A stretch of 64,000 nt of DNA from an uncultured Haliea sp. (GCA_913061145.1 CAJXUQ010000002.1:1-64000); one strand, 5' to 3'; positions 53,069 through 61,096 are shown, counted from the first letter of the stretch. Translations and numbers: made by a program. Notes: a model not told the origin generated them from the sequence alone.

Positions 53069-53144
53069 TGGAGCGGGAAACCGGGTTCGAACCGGCGACC
53101 TCAACCTTGGCAAGGTTGCGCTCTACCAACTGAGCTATTCCCGC
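53069..53144 (-). tRNA. tRNA-Gly (anticodon GCC)
   Basis: 76 bases on the minus strand with acceptor stem GCGGGAA/TTCCCGC, discriminator T and encoded CCA. The anticodon arm CAACC-TTGCCAA-GGTTG gives anticodon GCC. It lies 18 bases downstream of tRNA-Glu and is probably processed from one transcript with it. Confidence 0.96.
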
Positions 53145-53162
53145 GGCGCTTGAAAGAGAGAG

Positions 53163-53238
53163 TGGCGTCCCCTAGGGGGTTCGAACCCCTGTTACCGCCG
53201 TGAAAGGGCAGTGTCCTAGGCCACTAGACGAAGGGGAC
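53163..53238 (-). tRNA. tRNA-Glu (anticodon TTC), second copy
   Basis: 76 bases on the minus strand with acceptor stem GTCCCCT/AGGGGAC and encoded CCA. Anticodon TTC sits in loop CTTTCAC. It differs from the copy at 25956 in the D loop (GGCCTAGG against GGTCCAGG) and in one anticodon-stem pair, which is U-G here (CTGCC/GGCGG). Confidence 0.96.
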
Positions 53239-53265
53239 GCAGAGCCTCTCGGTCAAGAGGCGCGC

Positions 53266-53294
53266 ATTGTAGGTAGAGAGCCGGAGGACGTCAA
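53266..53294 (-). promoter_or_regulatory. Promoter of the tRNA-Glu/tRNA-Gly unit
   Basis: On the minus strand TTGACG (53294-53289) and TACAAT (53271-53266) are 17 bases apart. The tRNA-Glu 5' end follows 27 bases later, after a GC-rich discriminator. Confidence 0.8.
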
Positions 53295-53340
53295 GACCTC
53301 GGTAGGCACTTTTTGCCGTCCTGTAGCGCCGGTGGCGCCA

Positions 53341-53718
53341 TCAGGTGAGTTGCAGGCGCGCGGTGGCCTGCGCCCGATAATCGTACAGCTCGCCACGCTC
53401 GGCGGCTTCCAGGCGCTCCTCGTCCAGCGCCTGGAAGGTTGCGATCTCCTGGTCGGTCAGAACGTGCAGGCAGTCGCCGCCGAGAAACCAGAGCAGGCTG
53501 CGGGGAAATGTGGGGGCAAATTCGGGTTGGTGGCTGAACAGGCGCATAGCCAGCTCGGGGCCCACGGCGTACAAATCGTCATCGGGCAGGCGATTGCAGG
53601 CATCGGCCAGTTCGCGCAGCGGGTTTTCCTCGTCCAGCCCGGCAGTGCGTTTGCCAAGCGTACTGGCGAACTCGCGCCAGAGGCTGCGGCAGTACTGTAA
53701 ATATTGCGTATTGTCCAT
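53341..53718 (-). CDS. Conserved small cytoplasmic protein of unknown function
   Basis: A 125-residue acidic protein starting MDNTQYLQYCRSLWREFAS, rich in leucine and glutamate, with no signal or membrane helix. It may belong to the PA2817-type family of Pseudomonas, which sits near a homologous ABC exporter; this is recalled, not checked. The start is ATG at 53718 because the upstream extension reaches into the yadG start region. It diverges from yadG by 71 bases. No function can be assigned. Confidence 0.6.
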   Translation of the reverse strand: MDNTQYLQYCRSLWREFASTLGKRTAGLDEENPLRELADACNRLPDDDLYAVGPELAMRLFSHQPEFAPTFPRSLLWFLGGDCLHVLTDQEIATFQALDEERLEAAERGELYDYRAQATARLQLT

Positions 53719-53789
53719 TGGCTCGTTCGGTGCGCCGATTGCGGGTACAATGCAGCGCTTGAATTCTCCGGTGGTTTTACTGAGGCGGC

Positions 53790-54707
53790 ATGATACCAGC
53801 ACTGACGATCGAAAATCTCACCAAGCAATATGCCGGGGGCTTCCAGGCCCTGAAAGGCATCAGTCTCGAGGTGCAGCACGGCGATTTTTTTGCACTCTTG
53901 GGCCCCAATGGCGCCGGCAAATCGACCACTATCGGGGTTATTTGCTCACTGGTGTCGAAAACGGCGGGCAAGGTGGCTGTCTACGGCACCGATATTGATG
54001 AGGATTTCGCTGCCGCCAAGAAAAACATCGGTATCGTGCCGCAGGAATTCAACTTCAACATGTTCGAGCAGCCCTTCGACATTGTGGTCAACCAGGCCGG
54101 TTACTACGGTATGCCGAAGACCCTGGCCAGCCAGCGGGCCGAGCAGTACCTGCGTGAGCTCGGCCTGTGGGAGAAGCGCCACGTGCCATCGCGCATGCTC
54201 TCCGGCGGCATGAAGCGCCGTCTGATGATTGCCCGTGCCCTGGTGCACAACCCGCGCCTGCTGATTCTCGACGAGCCCACCGCGGGGGTCGATATCGAGA
54301 TGCGCCGCTCCATGTGGGATTTTCTGCAGAAACTCAATCGCGAAGGCACAACGATTATCCTGACAACACACTATCTCGAAGAGGCGGAGGCCCTGTGCCG
54401 CAACATAGCCATCATCAACCACGGTGAAATTGTCGAGAACAGTTCCATGCGCGATTTACTGCGCCGCCTGCACCGGGAGGTGTTCATCTTCGATGCCGTG
54501 GACGATCTGCCTGACGCGGTGGCAATCCCGGATTTTGGCGTGCGTCGCATCGATGAGCGCACACTGGAGGTCGAGGTGGAGAAAGGCCAGCATATCAACG
54601 AGGTTTTCGCAGCCCTCAGCCAGTCCGGCATTCGCATCAGCAGTATGCGGAACCGCGCAAACCGGCTCGAAGAGATGTTTGTGCGGCTGGTGGAGGGCGC
54701 GAAATGA
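53790..54707 (+). CDS. yadG: ABC-2 type exporter ATPase, YadG family
   Basis: A 305-residue ATPase. Walker A GPNGAGKST is at residues 38-46, signature MLSGGMKRRLMIARAL, Walker B LLILDEPTAGVDIEMRRSMW, then ILTTHYLEEAEALCRN. Its closeness to E. coli YadG runs through distinctive stretches such as VPQEFNFNMFEQPFDIVVNQ. The exported substrate is unknown. TGAGGCGG precedes ATG 53790. It overlaps the permease gene by 4 bases. Confidence 0.92.
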   Translation: MIPALTIENLTKQYAGGFQALKGISLEVQHGDFFALLGPNGAGKSTTIGVICSLVSKTAGKVAVYGTDIDEDFAAAKKNIGIVPQEFNFNMFEQPFDIVVNQAGYYGMPKTLASQRAEQYLRELGLWEKRHVPSRMLSGGMKRRLMIARALVHNPRLLILDEPTAGVDIEMRRSMWDFLQKLNREGTTIILTTHYLEEAEALCRNIAIINHGEIVENSSMRDLLRRLHREVFIFDAVDDLPDAVAIPDFGVRRIDERTLEVEVEKGQHINEVFAALSQSGIRISSMRNRANRLEEMFVRLVEGAK

Positions 54708-55477
54708 GTTTGCAGGAACAGTGGGTGGCTCTGGTGACCATTCTGCGCAAGGAGGTCAAGCGCTATCTGCGCATCTGGACCCAGACCTTGCTGCCGTCGG
54801 CGATCACCATGTCATTGTATTTCGTGATTTTCGGGTCCCTGATCGGCTCGCGCATCGGCGATATGGGCGGGTTCACCTACATGCAGTTTGTGGTGCCGGG
54901 CCTGATCATGATGGCGATTGTGACCAACTCCTACTCCAACGTGGTGTCCTCTTTCTTCGGCTCCAAATTCAACCACAGCGTCGAGGAACTTCTGGTATCG
55001 CCCACACCGAATTACATCATCCTGCTCGGTTATGTCATTGGCGGCGTAAGCCGCGGCCTGTTGGTCGCCGTGATCGTCACCCTGGTGTCGCTGTTCTTTA
55101 CGGATCTGCATATCCACAGCTTTACGGTGGTGGTGGTGATCGTGTTGATGACGTCCATCCTGTTTGCCCTGGCCGGCTTCATCAATGCCGTGTATGCGAA
55201 TAACTTCGACGACATCTCAATCATCCCCACCTTCGTGCTCACACCGCTGATTTACCTGGGCGGCGTGTTCTACTCCATGGACCTGCTGCCGGATTTCTGG
55301 GCCACGGTGTCCAAGCTCAATCCGCTGGTGTACGTGGTCAATGCGTTCCGGTATGGGGTGCTCGGGGTCTCCGATGTCAGCCTGACGGTGGCCTTTGGCA
55401 TGATTGCCGTGTTTACGGTTGTCGCATGGTGCTACAGCATGCATCTCTTGAACACCGGCAAACGCTTGCGCCAGTAA
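54704..55477 (+). CDS. yadH: ABC-2 type exporter permease, YadH family
   Basis: A 257-residue membrane protein with six hydrophobic helices. It contains ABC-2 permease signatures FTYMQFVVPGLIMMAIVTNS and LTPLIYLGGVFYSMDLLPDF. It forms the transport channel with the ATPase whose stop it overlaps. The substrate is unknown. Confidence 0.92.
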   Translation: MSLQEQWVALVTILRKEVKRYLRIWTQTLLPSAITMSLYFVIFGSLIGSRIGDMGGFTYMQFVVPGLIMMAIVTNSYSNVVSSFFGSKFNHSVEELLVSPTPNYIILLGYVIGGVSRGLLVAVIVTLVSLFFTDLHIHSFTVVVVIVLMTSILFALAGFINAVYANNFDDISIIPTFVLTPLIYLGGVFYSMDLLPDFWATVSKLNPLVYVVNAFRYGVLGVSDVSLTVAFGMIAVFTVVAWCYSMHLLNTGKRLRQ

Positions 55478-55480
55478 GCC

Positions 55481-56302
55481 ATGGCGATTGATTCTGAGTC
55501 ATTGCTGCTGGGCAAGCAGGTGCCCGCAGCCACCCGTTACGCTCCGGAGCTGCTGTTTCCCATTCCTCGACGCGAGGCGCGCGAAGCGCTGGGTTACGGG
55601 GGCGAAGTGCCCTTCGAGGGTGTGGATATCTGGCACGCCTACGAACTGTCCTGGCTGGATAGCTCCGACAAGGCGCAAGCCAGAATAGGGCGCTTCACCA
55701 TTCCCGCGACGACGCCGCACCTGGTGGAGTCCAAGTCCTTCAAGCTTTACCTGAACTCCCTGAACAACACGGTGTTCGATGACGAGGCGGCGGCACTTGC
55801 CTGTATCGTGCGAGACATAAGTGCGACGGCCGGCGGCGATGTGGCGCTGGCGGTATTTGCCCCCGACGATCCGGCACTGGCCGGCGCGCACCCCAGAGGG
55901 CAGTGCATTGACACGGCTGCCGGTCGCTGGCCGCGGCGGGAGCCCGAGGCCGAGATGCTGCAGTGTGCCCGTGCGAGGGTGGTCGAGGAGCAGCTCTACA
56001 GCCATCTCCTGCGCTCCCTGTGCCCGGTGACCGGGCAGCCGGACTGGGCAACCCTGTGGGTGCACTATCGCGGTCCGGCTCTGGACCACGCAGCGCTGCT
56101 CAGTTACATCCTCGCCTACCGGGAGCACCAGGAATTCCACGAACAGTGTGTGGAGCGCATCTACCGCGATCTCCAGCAGGCCTGCCAACCGGAGTTCCTG
56201 CACCTTCAGGCGTTTTACACCCGTCGCGGGGGCCTGGATATCAACCCGTTTCGCAGCAGTGGCGGTGGTGAACCGCCATGGTTACGTCTCGCGCGGCAGT
56301 AG
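55481..56302 (+). CDS. queF: NADPH-dependent 7-cyano-7-deazaguanine reductase QueF
   Basis: A 273-residue bimodular QueF reducing preQ0 to preQ1 for queuosine tRNA modification. The substrate-binding ESKSFKLYLNSLNNT motif lies in the N-terminal tunnel-fold half. The catalytic cysteine C181 is in LRSLCPVTGQPDWA, and the FHEQCVERIYRDL helix follows. It begins 3 bases after yadH, so it may share that transcript. Confidence 0.95.
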   Translation: MAIDSESLLLGKQVPAATRYAPELLFPIPRREAREALGYGGEVPFEGVDIWHAYELSWLDSSDKAQARIGRFTIPATTPHLVESKSFKLYLNSLNNTVFDDEAAALACIVRDISATAGGDVALAVFAPDDPALAGAHPRGQCIDTAAGRWPRREPEAEMLQCARARVVEEQLYSHLLRSLCPVTGQPDWATLWVHYRGPALDHAALLSYILAYREHQEFHEQCVERIYRDLQQACQPEFLHLQAFYTRRGGLDINPFRSSGGGEPPWLRLARQ

Positions 56303-56381
56303 CGCATTGCGCCTGCCTTGACATCCACTGCGGGCTCCGCAAAAGTGGTGCAAGAACGATAACAATGCTGCGGAGGTCTTT

Positions 56382-56789
56382 ATGGCTGACATACCGATTC
56401 ATGTACTCGCCGTGCTCGCGGCCACGCTTGTGGCGTTTATCATTGGCGGATTGTGGTATTCGCCCCTGCTGTTTGGCAGCGCCTGGATGCGCGCCGCCGG
56501 CCTTACCGAAGCCCAGGTCAACGCGGGCAACAAGGCCAAAATCTTTGGACTTTCCTTTCTGTTCCTGCTGGTCATGGCGCTGTGCCTGGAGCGCTTTCTC
56601 GCGGCCCCGGAGGTGACGCTGGCCACGGGCTCGCTGTACGGCTTCCTGACCGGTTTCGGCTGGCTGTTTTTTGCCACCGGCGTCATCACGCTGTTCGAGC
56701 AGCGGCCCTGGTCCTATCTGCTGGTGAACGGCGGGTACTGGGTGGTTGCGCTGACCGCCATGGGCGCGATATTGGGCGGCTGGCGTTAA
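56382..56789 (+). CDS. DUF1761 membrane protein
   Basis: A 135-residue protein with four hydrophobic helices. The N-terminal LVAFIIGGLWYSPLLFGSAW is characteristic of DUF1761 proteins. Function is unknown. The ribosome site CGGAGGT at 56371-56377 fits ATG 56382. Confidence 0.8.
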   Translation: MADIPIHVLAVLAATLVAFIIGGLWYSPLLFGSAWMRAAGLTEAQVNAGNKAKIFGLSFLFLLVMALCLERFLAAPEVTLATGSLYGFLTGFGWLFFATGVITLFEQRPWSYLLVNGGYWVVALTAMGAILGGWR

Positions 56790-56815
56790 CCCGGGCGAAA
56801 ACTCCCCGTAAAACG

Positions 56816-56844
56816 CTGGCAAGCCGCGGCGGTTGTGGTATTAT
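56816..56844 (+). promoter_or_regulatory. Promoter of tRNA-Ser
   Basis: CTGGCA (56816-56821) and TATTAT (56839-56844) are 17 bases apart, with the tRNA starting 12 bases after the -10 and a GC-rich discriminator between. Confidence 0.6.
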
Positions 56845-56856
56845 CCGCGCCCTCAC

Positions 56857-56944
56857 GGTGAGGTGGCCGAGTGGTCGAAGGCGCACGCCTGGAAAGTGTG
56901 TAACGGGCAACCGTTCGAGAGTTCGAATCTCTCCCTCACCGCCA
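56857..56944 (+). tRNA. tRNA-Ser (anticodon GGA)
   Basis: 88 bases with a long variable arm. Acceptor stem GGTGAGG/CCTCACC, discriminator G and encoded CCA. Anticodon arm CACGC-CTGGAAA-GTGTG gives anticodon GGA at 56891-56893. Its last 14 bases plus ATTT recur at 59029-59045, marking it as an integration site. Confidence 0.97.
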
Positions 56945-56947
56945 TTT
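56931..56947 (+). repeat. Attachment-site direct repeat, tRNA side
   Basis: CTCCCTCACCGCCATTT, formed by the tRNA-Ser 3' acceptor strand, discriminator, CCA and three T residues. An identical 17-base copy is at 59029-59045. Confidence 0.7.
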
Positions 56948-56950
56948 TTC

Positions 56951-56995
56951 GGCTCTCCCGGCTCTCCCCAATTAACGGGGGATAGACCGGCTCTC
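56951..56995 (-). repeat. Possible ISL3 terminal-repeat remnants
   Basis: GGCTCTC occurs three times (56951, 56960 and 56989). The last two bracket a CCCC/GGGG dyad. ISL3 elements typically end in GGCTCTT-like inverted repeats, and these copies lie just downstream of the transposase stop, where the element end is expected. No matching opposite end was found. Confidence 0.35.
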
Positions 56996-56996
56996 A

Positions 56997-57242
56997 CTAA
57001 ACTCGATTGATGATGCCATCGGAACGCCGCACCGCCCATCCACAGTGGGTTAAGACCCTCAATCGATAGTTCTCAAAGTTTCTGAACCCGTAGGCTCGTC
57101 GAGTCATCATCTCCATCTTGGTGTGGAACCCCTCAGTGGGCCCGTTGCTCTTGCTGAATCGCCACATCATGACGATCGGCTCAAGCCAGGATGTGAGTGT
57201 CTTTGCCAGCCGTTCTGTTCCCGGTGGAGTGCAGTCCGATTC
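56997..57242 (-). pseudogene. ISL3-family transposase, C-terminal fragment
   Basis: Reading the minus strand from 57242 to the TAG at 56997 gives about 81 residues. They include WLEPIVMMWRFSKSNGPTEG, FHTKMEMMTRRAYGFRNFEN and YRLRVL, the conserved end of ISL3-type DDE transposases (catalytic glutamate in the TEGFH context). A TGA at 57245-57243 ends the frame upstream and no start or N-terminal part follows, so only the last fifth or so of a roughly 400-residue transposase remains. The fragment is inactive. Confidence 0.85.
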
Positions 57243-57321
57243 TCAGAGGTCTAACTGAATGGGAATATATGCTTTGCTGTAGTCGTCAACCTATACGACC
57301 TGGGAGACAACGGACATCCAC

Positions 57322-58800
57322 ATGAGAGGACTCGGTATAGGCATGGAATGCGCACGTATTCATCCCGCGCTGGTAGCAGCTGCCTTCGCTCTGTTCGTGA
57401 CAGCGTGTAGCGATGGAAGCAGTTCAGAGAGTGAGCATGGCGCCCATGATGGGCGACTGTTGATTTCGGATATTGAGTTCGCTGACCAGGCACTTCGGAG
57501 TTGTGTTGTTGAAGCGGCAATCGAAAATGAATGGATATACGTCGATGAAGTCCAAGTAATCGAGTGTTTCGAGGGTGAGGTTGCGTCGCTGGAGGGGCTG
57601 GAGGTTTTCGCTGATACGCCTGGTTCAAACCTGAGAGAACTCCATCTATACAACACTACCACCGCAGATTTAACGCCGTTGACTGGATTCACGTCGCTGG
57701 TTCGTTTAACACTACGCGGTTTTAGAGCCGTTGACATCTCCCCTTTGGCAAGCCTGCTGGATTTGGATGAACTTGTTTTACGAGGTTTCAGCGATGGCAG
57801 TGGCGTTGGCTGCGCCGCTTACGCCGGCGTAGCTGACTTGAGTATTCTGGCTGACCTGACTAACTTGAAGCTGCTGCATCTGGAGGGTTGTTTCGCGACC
57901 GAGGATTACGCTGTGGTCAGTAATTTGATCAATCTCGAAGCGCTATCTTTTTGGGGTAACGAGACCCTCAAAGAGTTGCCCCACTTGGCAGACCTCACGA
58001 AATTACGCATTTTAAATCTAACCGGCTGTACGCGACTTTCAGACATTGGTGAGATTGCCAATCTGAACAGACTCAGGGAGCTTTATCTGGCAGGAGATTC
58101 AGTTAAGGCAGGCCTTCAGCCTATTTCAAGTCTGCAAGAATTGCGGTTGCTGAGAATACACGATTCATACATCGACGATATCAGCCCACTGTCGGCAGTC
58201 GCCAGTCTCGAGGTGCTGACCTTGGTCTGGCAGGAACTGGATTTCGAACCCCAAGGGAAAATTTTTGACATCAGCCCTCTGGCTGAGTTGGAGAACCTCT
58301 CTCATGTTCAACTGGAGCATCAGATGATCACTGATGTTAGTCCCCTTGCCGCTCTCCCAAAGCTCCAGGAATTGAAATTGACCGACAATAGAATCTCCGA
58401 TATCAGCTCCCTAAACGATGCTACTAATCTGGAAGTGTTGGTGATAGATGAGAATGTACTGACTACTGTCCCCAATCTTGGAATGTTATCCAAGCTGCAC
58501 ACGCTTTCCCTGAACGACAACCGCATTGAAGATATCTCTGAACTTTCTGCGTTAACGAGTTTGTCCACGCTTTCTCTCAATACCAACAGAATCATCGATT
58601 TGATCCCGCTGGCTCAACTGCATGATGTTTCGAGCCTCCAGCTAGACAGTAATAGGTTTCTTGAACTTTGGCCTCTGCTAGAAATGGCTGGATTAGAACG
58701 GCTGAGTTTGAAGAACACTATTTTTCCCTGTAGTGAGCGTGACCACTTTATAGCGATGAGGCCGGACGTTCATGTCGACTGGGGAAGTCGCTGTCAGTAA
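57322..58800 (+). CDS. Leucine-rich-repeat lipoprotein
   Basis: A 492-residue predicted lipoprotein. The signal peptide ends in lipobox VTAC, then a serine-rich spacer. From about residue 95 at least ten repeats of roughly 22 residues follow the internalin/SDS22-like pattern, for example LTDNRISDISSLNDATNLEV and LSLNDNRIEDISELSALTSL. It is expected to be surface- or periplasm-exposed and to bind protein partners; the ligand is unknown. The start is uncertain (ATG 57322 or 57343), with no strong ribosome site. Base composition is visibly more AT-rich than the flanking genes, consistent with acquisition. Confidence 0.8.
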   Translation: MRGLGIGMECARIHPALVAAAFALFVTACSDGSSSESEHGAHDGRLLISDIEFADQALRSCVVEAAIENEWIYVDEVQVIECFEGEVASLEGLEVFADTPGSNLRELHLYNTTTADLTPLTGFTSLVRLTLRGFRAVDISPLASLLDLDELVLRGFSDGSGVGCAAYAGVADLSILADLTNLKLLHLEGCFATEDYAVVSNLINLEALSFWGNETLKELPHLADLTKLRILNLTGCTRLSDIGEIANLNRLRELYLAGDSVKAGLQPISSLQELRLLRIHDSYIDDISPLSAVASLEVLTLVWQELDFEPQGKIFDISPLAELENLSHVQLEHQMITDVSPLAALPKLQELKLTDNRISDISSLNDATNLEVLVIDENVLTTVPNLGMLSKLHTLSLNDNRIEDISELSALTSLSTLSLNTNRIIDLIPLAQLHDVSSLQLDSNRFLELWPLLEMAGLERLSLKNTIFPCSERDHFIAMRPDVHVDWGSRCQ

Positions 58801-59028
58801 TCGACAACGTTGCTCTCTTCTTTAACGCAGTAATCTGCCGGTCGCTTAATCGCCTGGCTTGCCTTGGCATCAGTGGGCCCACGCATTATTACCAACAATA
58901 AACACTGGAAGTGATCATTGATTACGAGGGCTGGGTGCAACAGAGCATCATGAAAACAGCTGTATTTTTTTGCTATGGCGCTATGCATGAGGGGTAGACA
59001 GCCTCAATGGATAAAGCCGAGGAGTGTC

Positions 59029-59045
59029 CTCCCTCACCGCCATTT
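59029..59045 (+). repeat. Attachment-site direct repeat, distal copy
   Basis: CTCCCTCACCGCCATTT, identical to 56931-56947. The upstream flank does not resemble a tRNA, so only the 3' tip is duplicated, as expected for the distal end of an element integrated into a tRNA gene. Confidence 0.7.
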
Positions 59046-59076
59046 CTCCGCATCGTATCCCCGCACAGCCCAGTAG

Positions 59077-59094
59077 ACACCGCAGGGTGTTTTT
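59077..59094 (+). terminator. Weak hairpin with T run
   Basis: ACACC-GCAG-GGTGT forms a 5-bp stem followed by four T residues. It may be the original terminator of the tRNA-Ser transcript now displaced by the insertion, since it lies just beyond the distal att copy. Confidence 0.35.
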
Positions 59095-59166
59095 CTTATG
59101 CTCCAACCCGTTCGCAGCGCCTTCGTACGGTGACCTGCGCCACGTGATCGTATTCTCAGTATAAGA

Positions 59167-60258
59167 ATGACCGGGTGTTTGATGCGAAGAATCCATGCTT
59201 GTGTCCTTCGGGGACTCATCGCCTTTTTGCCGTTGCACACAGCCTTCGCGGCCGACGACTATGTATTCGCAAAACTCGTCACACGTGATGCCATAGAGTA
59301 TCCAAACATCGCTCGGGTACACAACAACGATGGATGGGCCTACTACACCTTTAACATTGGCACCGACGGACGCGCGCATGATTTCTCGATTCTGGAATCC
59401 AACGGCCTCACCTCATTGAACGAGGCGCTCCGCGAGAGCATCGAATCAAGTGTGTATGAACCTGCGAGGTACAACGGCGTCGCGGTGACTGAGCAGAGTC
59501 TTGTAGGGCGCGCCGTTTTCATGCTGGAGGGAAAACCCGGCGCCGCCAGAAAACCCTTCATGCGGAACTACCGTAAAATCCAGTCCGCGCTGCAGGATGG
59601 CGAGCTGGACGCAGCCTGGCTACAGCTTGAGGAACTCTCAGCAAAGACTGGCCTGAGTCTGTACGAGGAACTCTACCGGCAGTCGTTGTATGTCATGTAT
59701 TACGGCCTGACGGGCGACAAGGATCGTGAGTACCTGCATGCCACCCGCGTGCTGGATTTCTACGCAGAGGAAGGGGACAAGTCGCTCCTTGAGGAAGCCG
59801 ACTATTTCGTGCCTTTTCTGGTGCTGGTTTATCAATACGAAATGGCGGCGATGATGCTCGGCCATGCCTCCCTGTCCGCGCAATGGCTGGAGCAAATGGC
59901 GCCCGGAACTGATCTCGCAGCAGAAATGCGCGCACACAGTGAAAGGGTCAGCGCCCGGGTTGAAAACCAGGAGTTCTGGACACGGGGAAAATTGCTCACC
60001 CCGATTTACGGCGGAGACCGATCAACATGGACGACACGGCTGCTGAGGCGCGAGATCGAGTTACGTGATGTCTCTGGGCAGATAGAGGACGTCTTGCTGT
60101 ACTGCGAGCGAGGTGTCAAGCGGCTTTCTTACACGGTGGGTCAGGGGTGGATCGTTCCCGCATCCTGGGGGCATTGCAATCTCTACGTAACGGGCGTGAG
60201 TGGGGCTACGTTTGTGATCGCTGAACTGGTGGATGGCACGCTGGCCCCGGGCGGGTGA
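59167..60258 (+). CDS. Secreted protein with TonB-C-like domain
   Basis: A 363-residue protein with a signal peptide (residues about 6-28, ending AFAA). Residues about 40-110 (AIEYPNIARVHNNDGWAYYT, FNIGTDGRAHDFSILESNG) match the C-terminal domain of TonB-type proteins: a Y/P start, then VxFxIxxDGxVxxxxVxxSSG-like strands. No membrane anchor or proline-rich linker is present, so it is not a usual TonB. The C-terminal 230 residues are helical, then beta-rich, and unrecognised. Starts at 59167 or 59182 are both possible. Confidence 0.65.
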   Translation: MTGCLMRRIHACVLRGLIAFLPLHTAFAADDYVFAKLVTRDAIEYPNIARVHNNDGWAYYTFNIGTDGRAHDFSILESNGLTSLNEALRESIESSVYEPARYNGVAVTEQSLVGRAVFMLEGKPGAARKPFMRNYRKIQSALQDGELDAAWLQLEELSAKTGLSLYEELYRQSLYVMYYGLTGDKDREYLHATRVLDFYAEEGDKSLLEEADYFVPFLVLVYQYEMAAMMLGHASLSAQWLEQMAPGTDLAAEMRAHSERVSARVENQEFWTRGKLLTPIYGGDRSTWTTRLLRREIELRDVSGQIEDVLLYCERGVKRLSYTVGQGWIVPASWGHCNLYVTGVSGATFVIAELVDGTLAPGG

Positions 60259-60475
60259 GCCGGCTGCGGAGGGGCAGGCCGCTGGCGGTCCAGAACAGTG
60301 GCACTGACATCGCGGGCTGGCCGGTGAGATTGCCCCGTTGGGCAAAGGGCATTTTTCCAGACGACACCCAGAGGAATAGTCAGCGAGGTCTGGTACCATG
60401 TCCGGGCGACGCCGGTGTGGAGGCGCCAATTAGAACTCCGAAAAAAAACAGCTTCAACTGAACCGGGAACTCTTG

Positions 60476-61096
60476 GTGGAAAATCGCGTACCTCGACGAT
60501 ATAGCCGCAATTATAGAAAAGCGGTCAAGTACATGCTTGTCTCCATCGTGCTTGGGGCACTGTTGGTAGTGACCAGCATCGGCTGGATGGTGACTGCCTA
60601 CAAGCTCTATTCGACGAACGAGTTGCTGCTTGGCCGCGAGGTTGCCATGCGGGGAGAAGACGCAAGTGCTGGCAACCTGCGCAACACGGTCACGGCTCTG
60701 GAACAGCAGGTAGCGCAACTGCGGGAAGCGAATGCGAGTCTGGTGCAGAATCGGATTCCGGATCTCAATCCCCTGTCCTTTGACGCCATCGTTCCCATCG
60801 GGGAGCGCTACCTGAAGAGTATTAGCTTCACACGGACAGGCACGGAGCAGAAAAAACGTTTTGGGTACCTCGCCGTGCTACAGAACGATCGTCAACGAAG
60901 CGTTACCCCTGATGTCACCATAATCCTGTTCGACGCCCTGGGCGTCCAGGTTGGAATGGCGAAGCTTGCTCAAGACGATACGTCCCTGGAAGCGGAGAAC
61001 CCTGAGCTGAACGCGGGTGAATCACGCTCCTACTTTGGTCAGATCAAGCTGACTCGTGACCGCGCTCCCGCGTATTTTCATGTCGAAGTAGAGTGA
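60476..61096 (+). CDS. Membrane-anchored coiled-coil protein of unknown function
   Basis: A 206-residue protein. A basic N-terminus (RRYSRNYRKAVKYM) precedes one membrane helix (about 20-42). A short coiled coil follows (LRNTVTALEQQVAQLREANA), then a beta-rich domain ending in AYFHVEVE. No family is recognised. The domain arrangement suggests an inner-membrane protein with a periplasmic domain, possibly carrying an FxxA/DUF-type immunoglobulin-like fold. GTG 60476 has GGGA seven bases upstream; a TTG at 60473 is the alternative start. Confidence 0.6.
   Translation: MENRVPRRYSRNYRKAVKYMLVSIVLGALLVVTSIGWMVTAYKLYSTNELLLGREVAMRGEDASAGNLRNTVTALEQQVAQLREANASLVQNRIPDLNPLSFDAIVPIGERYLKSISFTRTGTEQKKRFGYLAVLQNDRQRSVTPDVTIILFDALGVQVGMAKLAQDDTSLEAENPELNAGESRSYFGQIKLTRDRAPAYFHVEVE

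Larger units (their letters stand above)
56945..57321. other. Gene-free stretch between tRNA-Ser and the LRR gene
   Basis: These 377 bases hold the IS end remnants (56951-56995) and the transposase fragment (56997-57242). The last 79 bases before the LRR gene show no clear promoter. Nothing else is recognised. Confidence 0.7.
56931..59045. mobile_element. Small acquired segment or island remnant at tRNA-Ser
   Basis: About 2.1 kb between two identical 17-base copies of the tRNA-Ser 3' end. It holds an ISL3-type transposase remnant and one AT-rich leucine-rich-repeat gene, both unlike the neighbouring GC-rich housekeeping genes. No integrase reading frame is seen, so the element is a remnant or was mobilised in trans. 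Confidence 0.55.
58801..59166. other. Gene-free stretch containing the distal att repeat
   Basis: 366 bases without a supported gene. The second att copy is at 59029-59045. The AT-rich part 58801-59000 has one short minus-strand frame (58988-58794) with no recognised homology. A weak hairpin with a T run lies at 59077-59094. Confidence 0.6.

Noticed and set aside
58794-58988. Minus-strand 64-residue frame after the LRR gene
   Set aside because: No ribosome site or recognised similarity, and it overlaps the LRR stop region.
58981-59379. Minus-strand 132-residue frame across the distal att site
   Set aside because: It runs antisense into the signal-peptide region of the secreted protein and spans the junction; no domain is visible.
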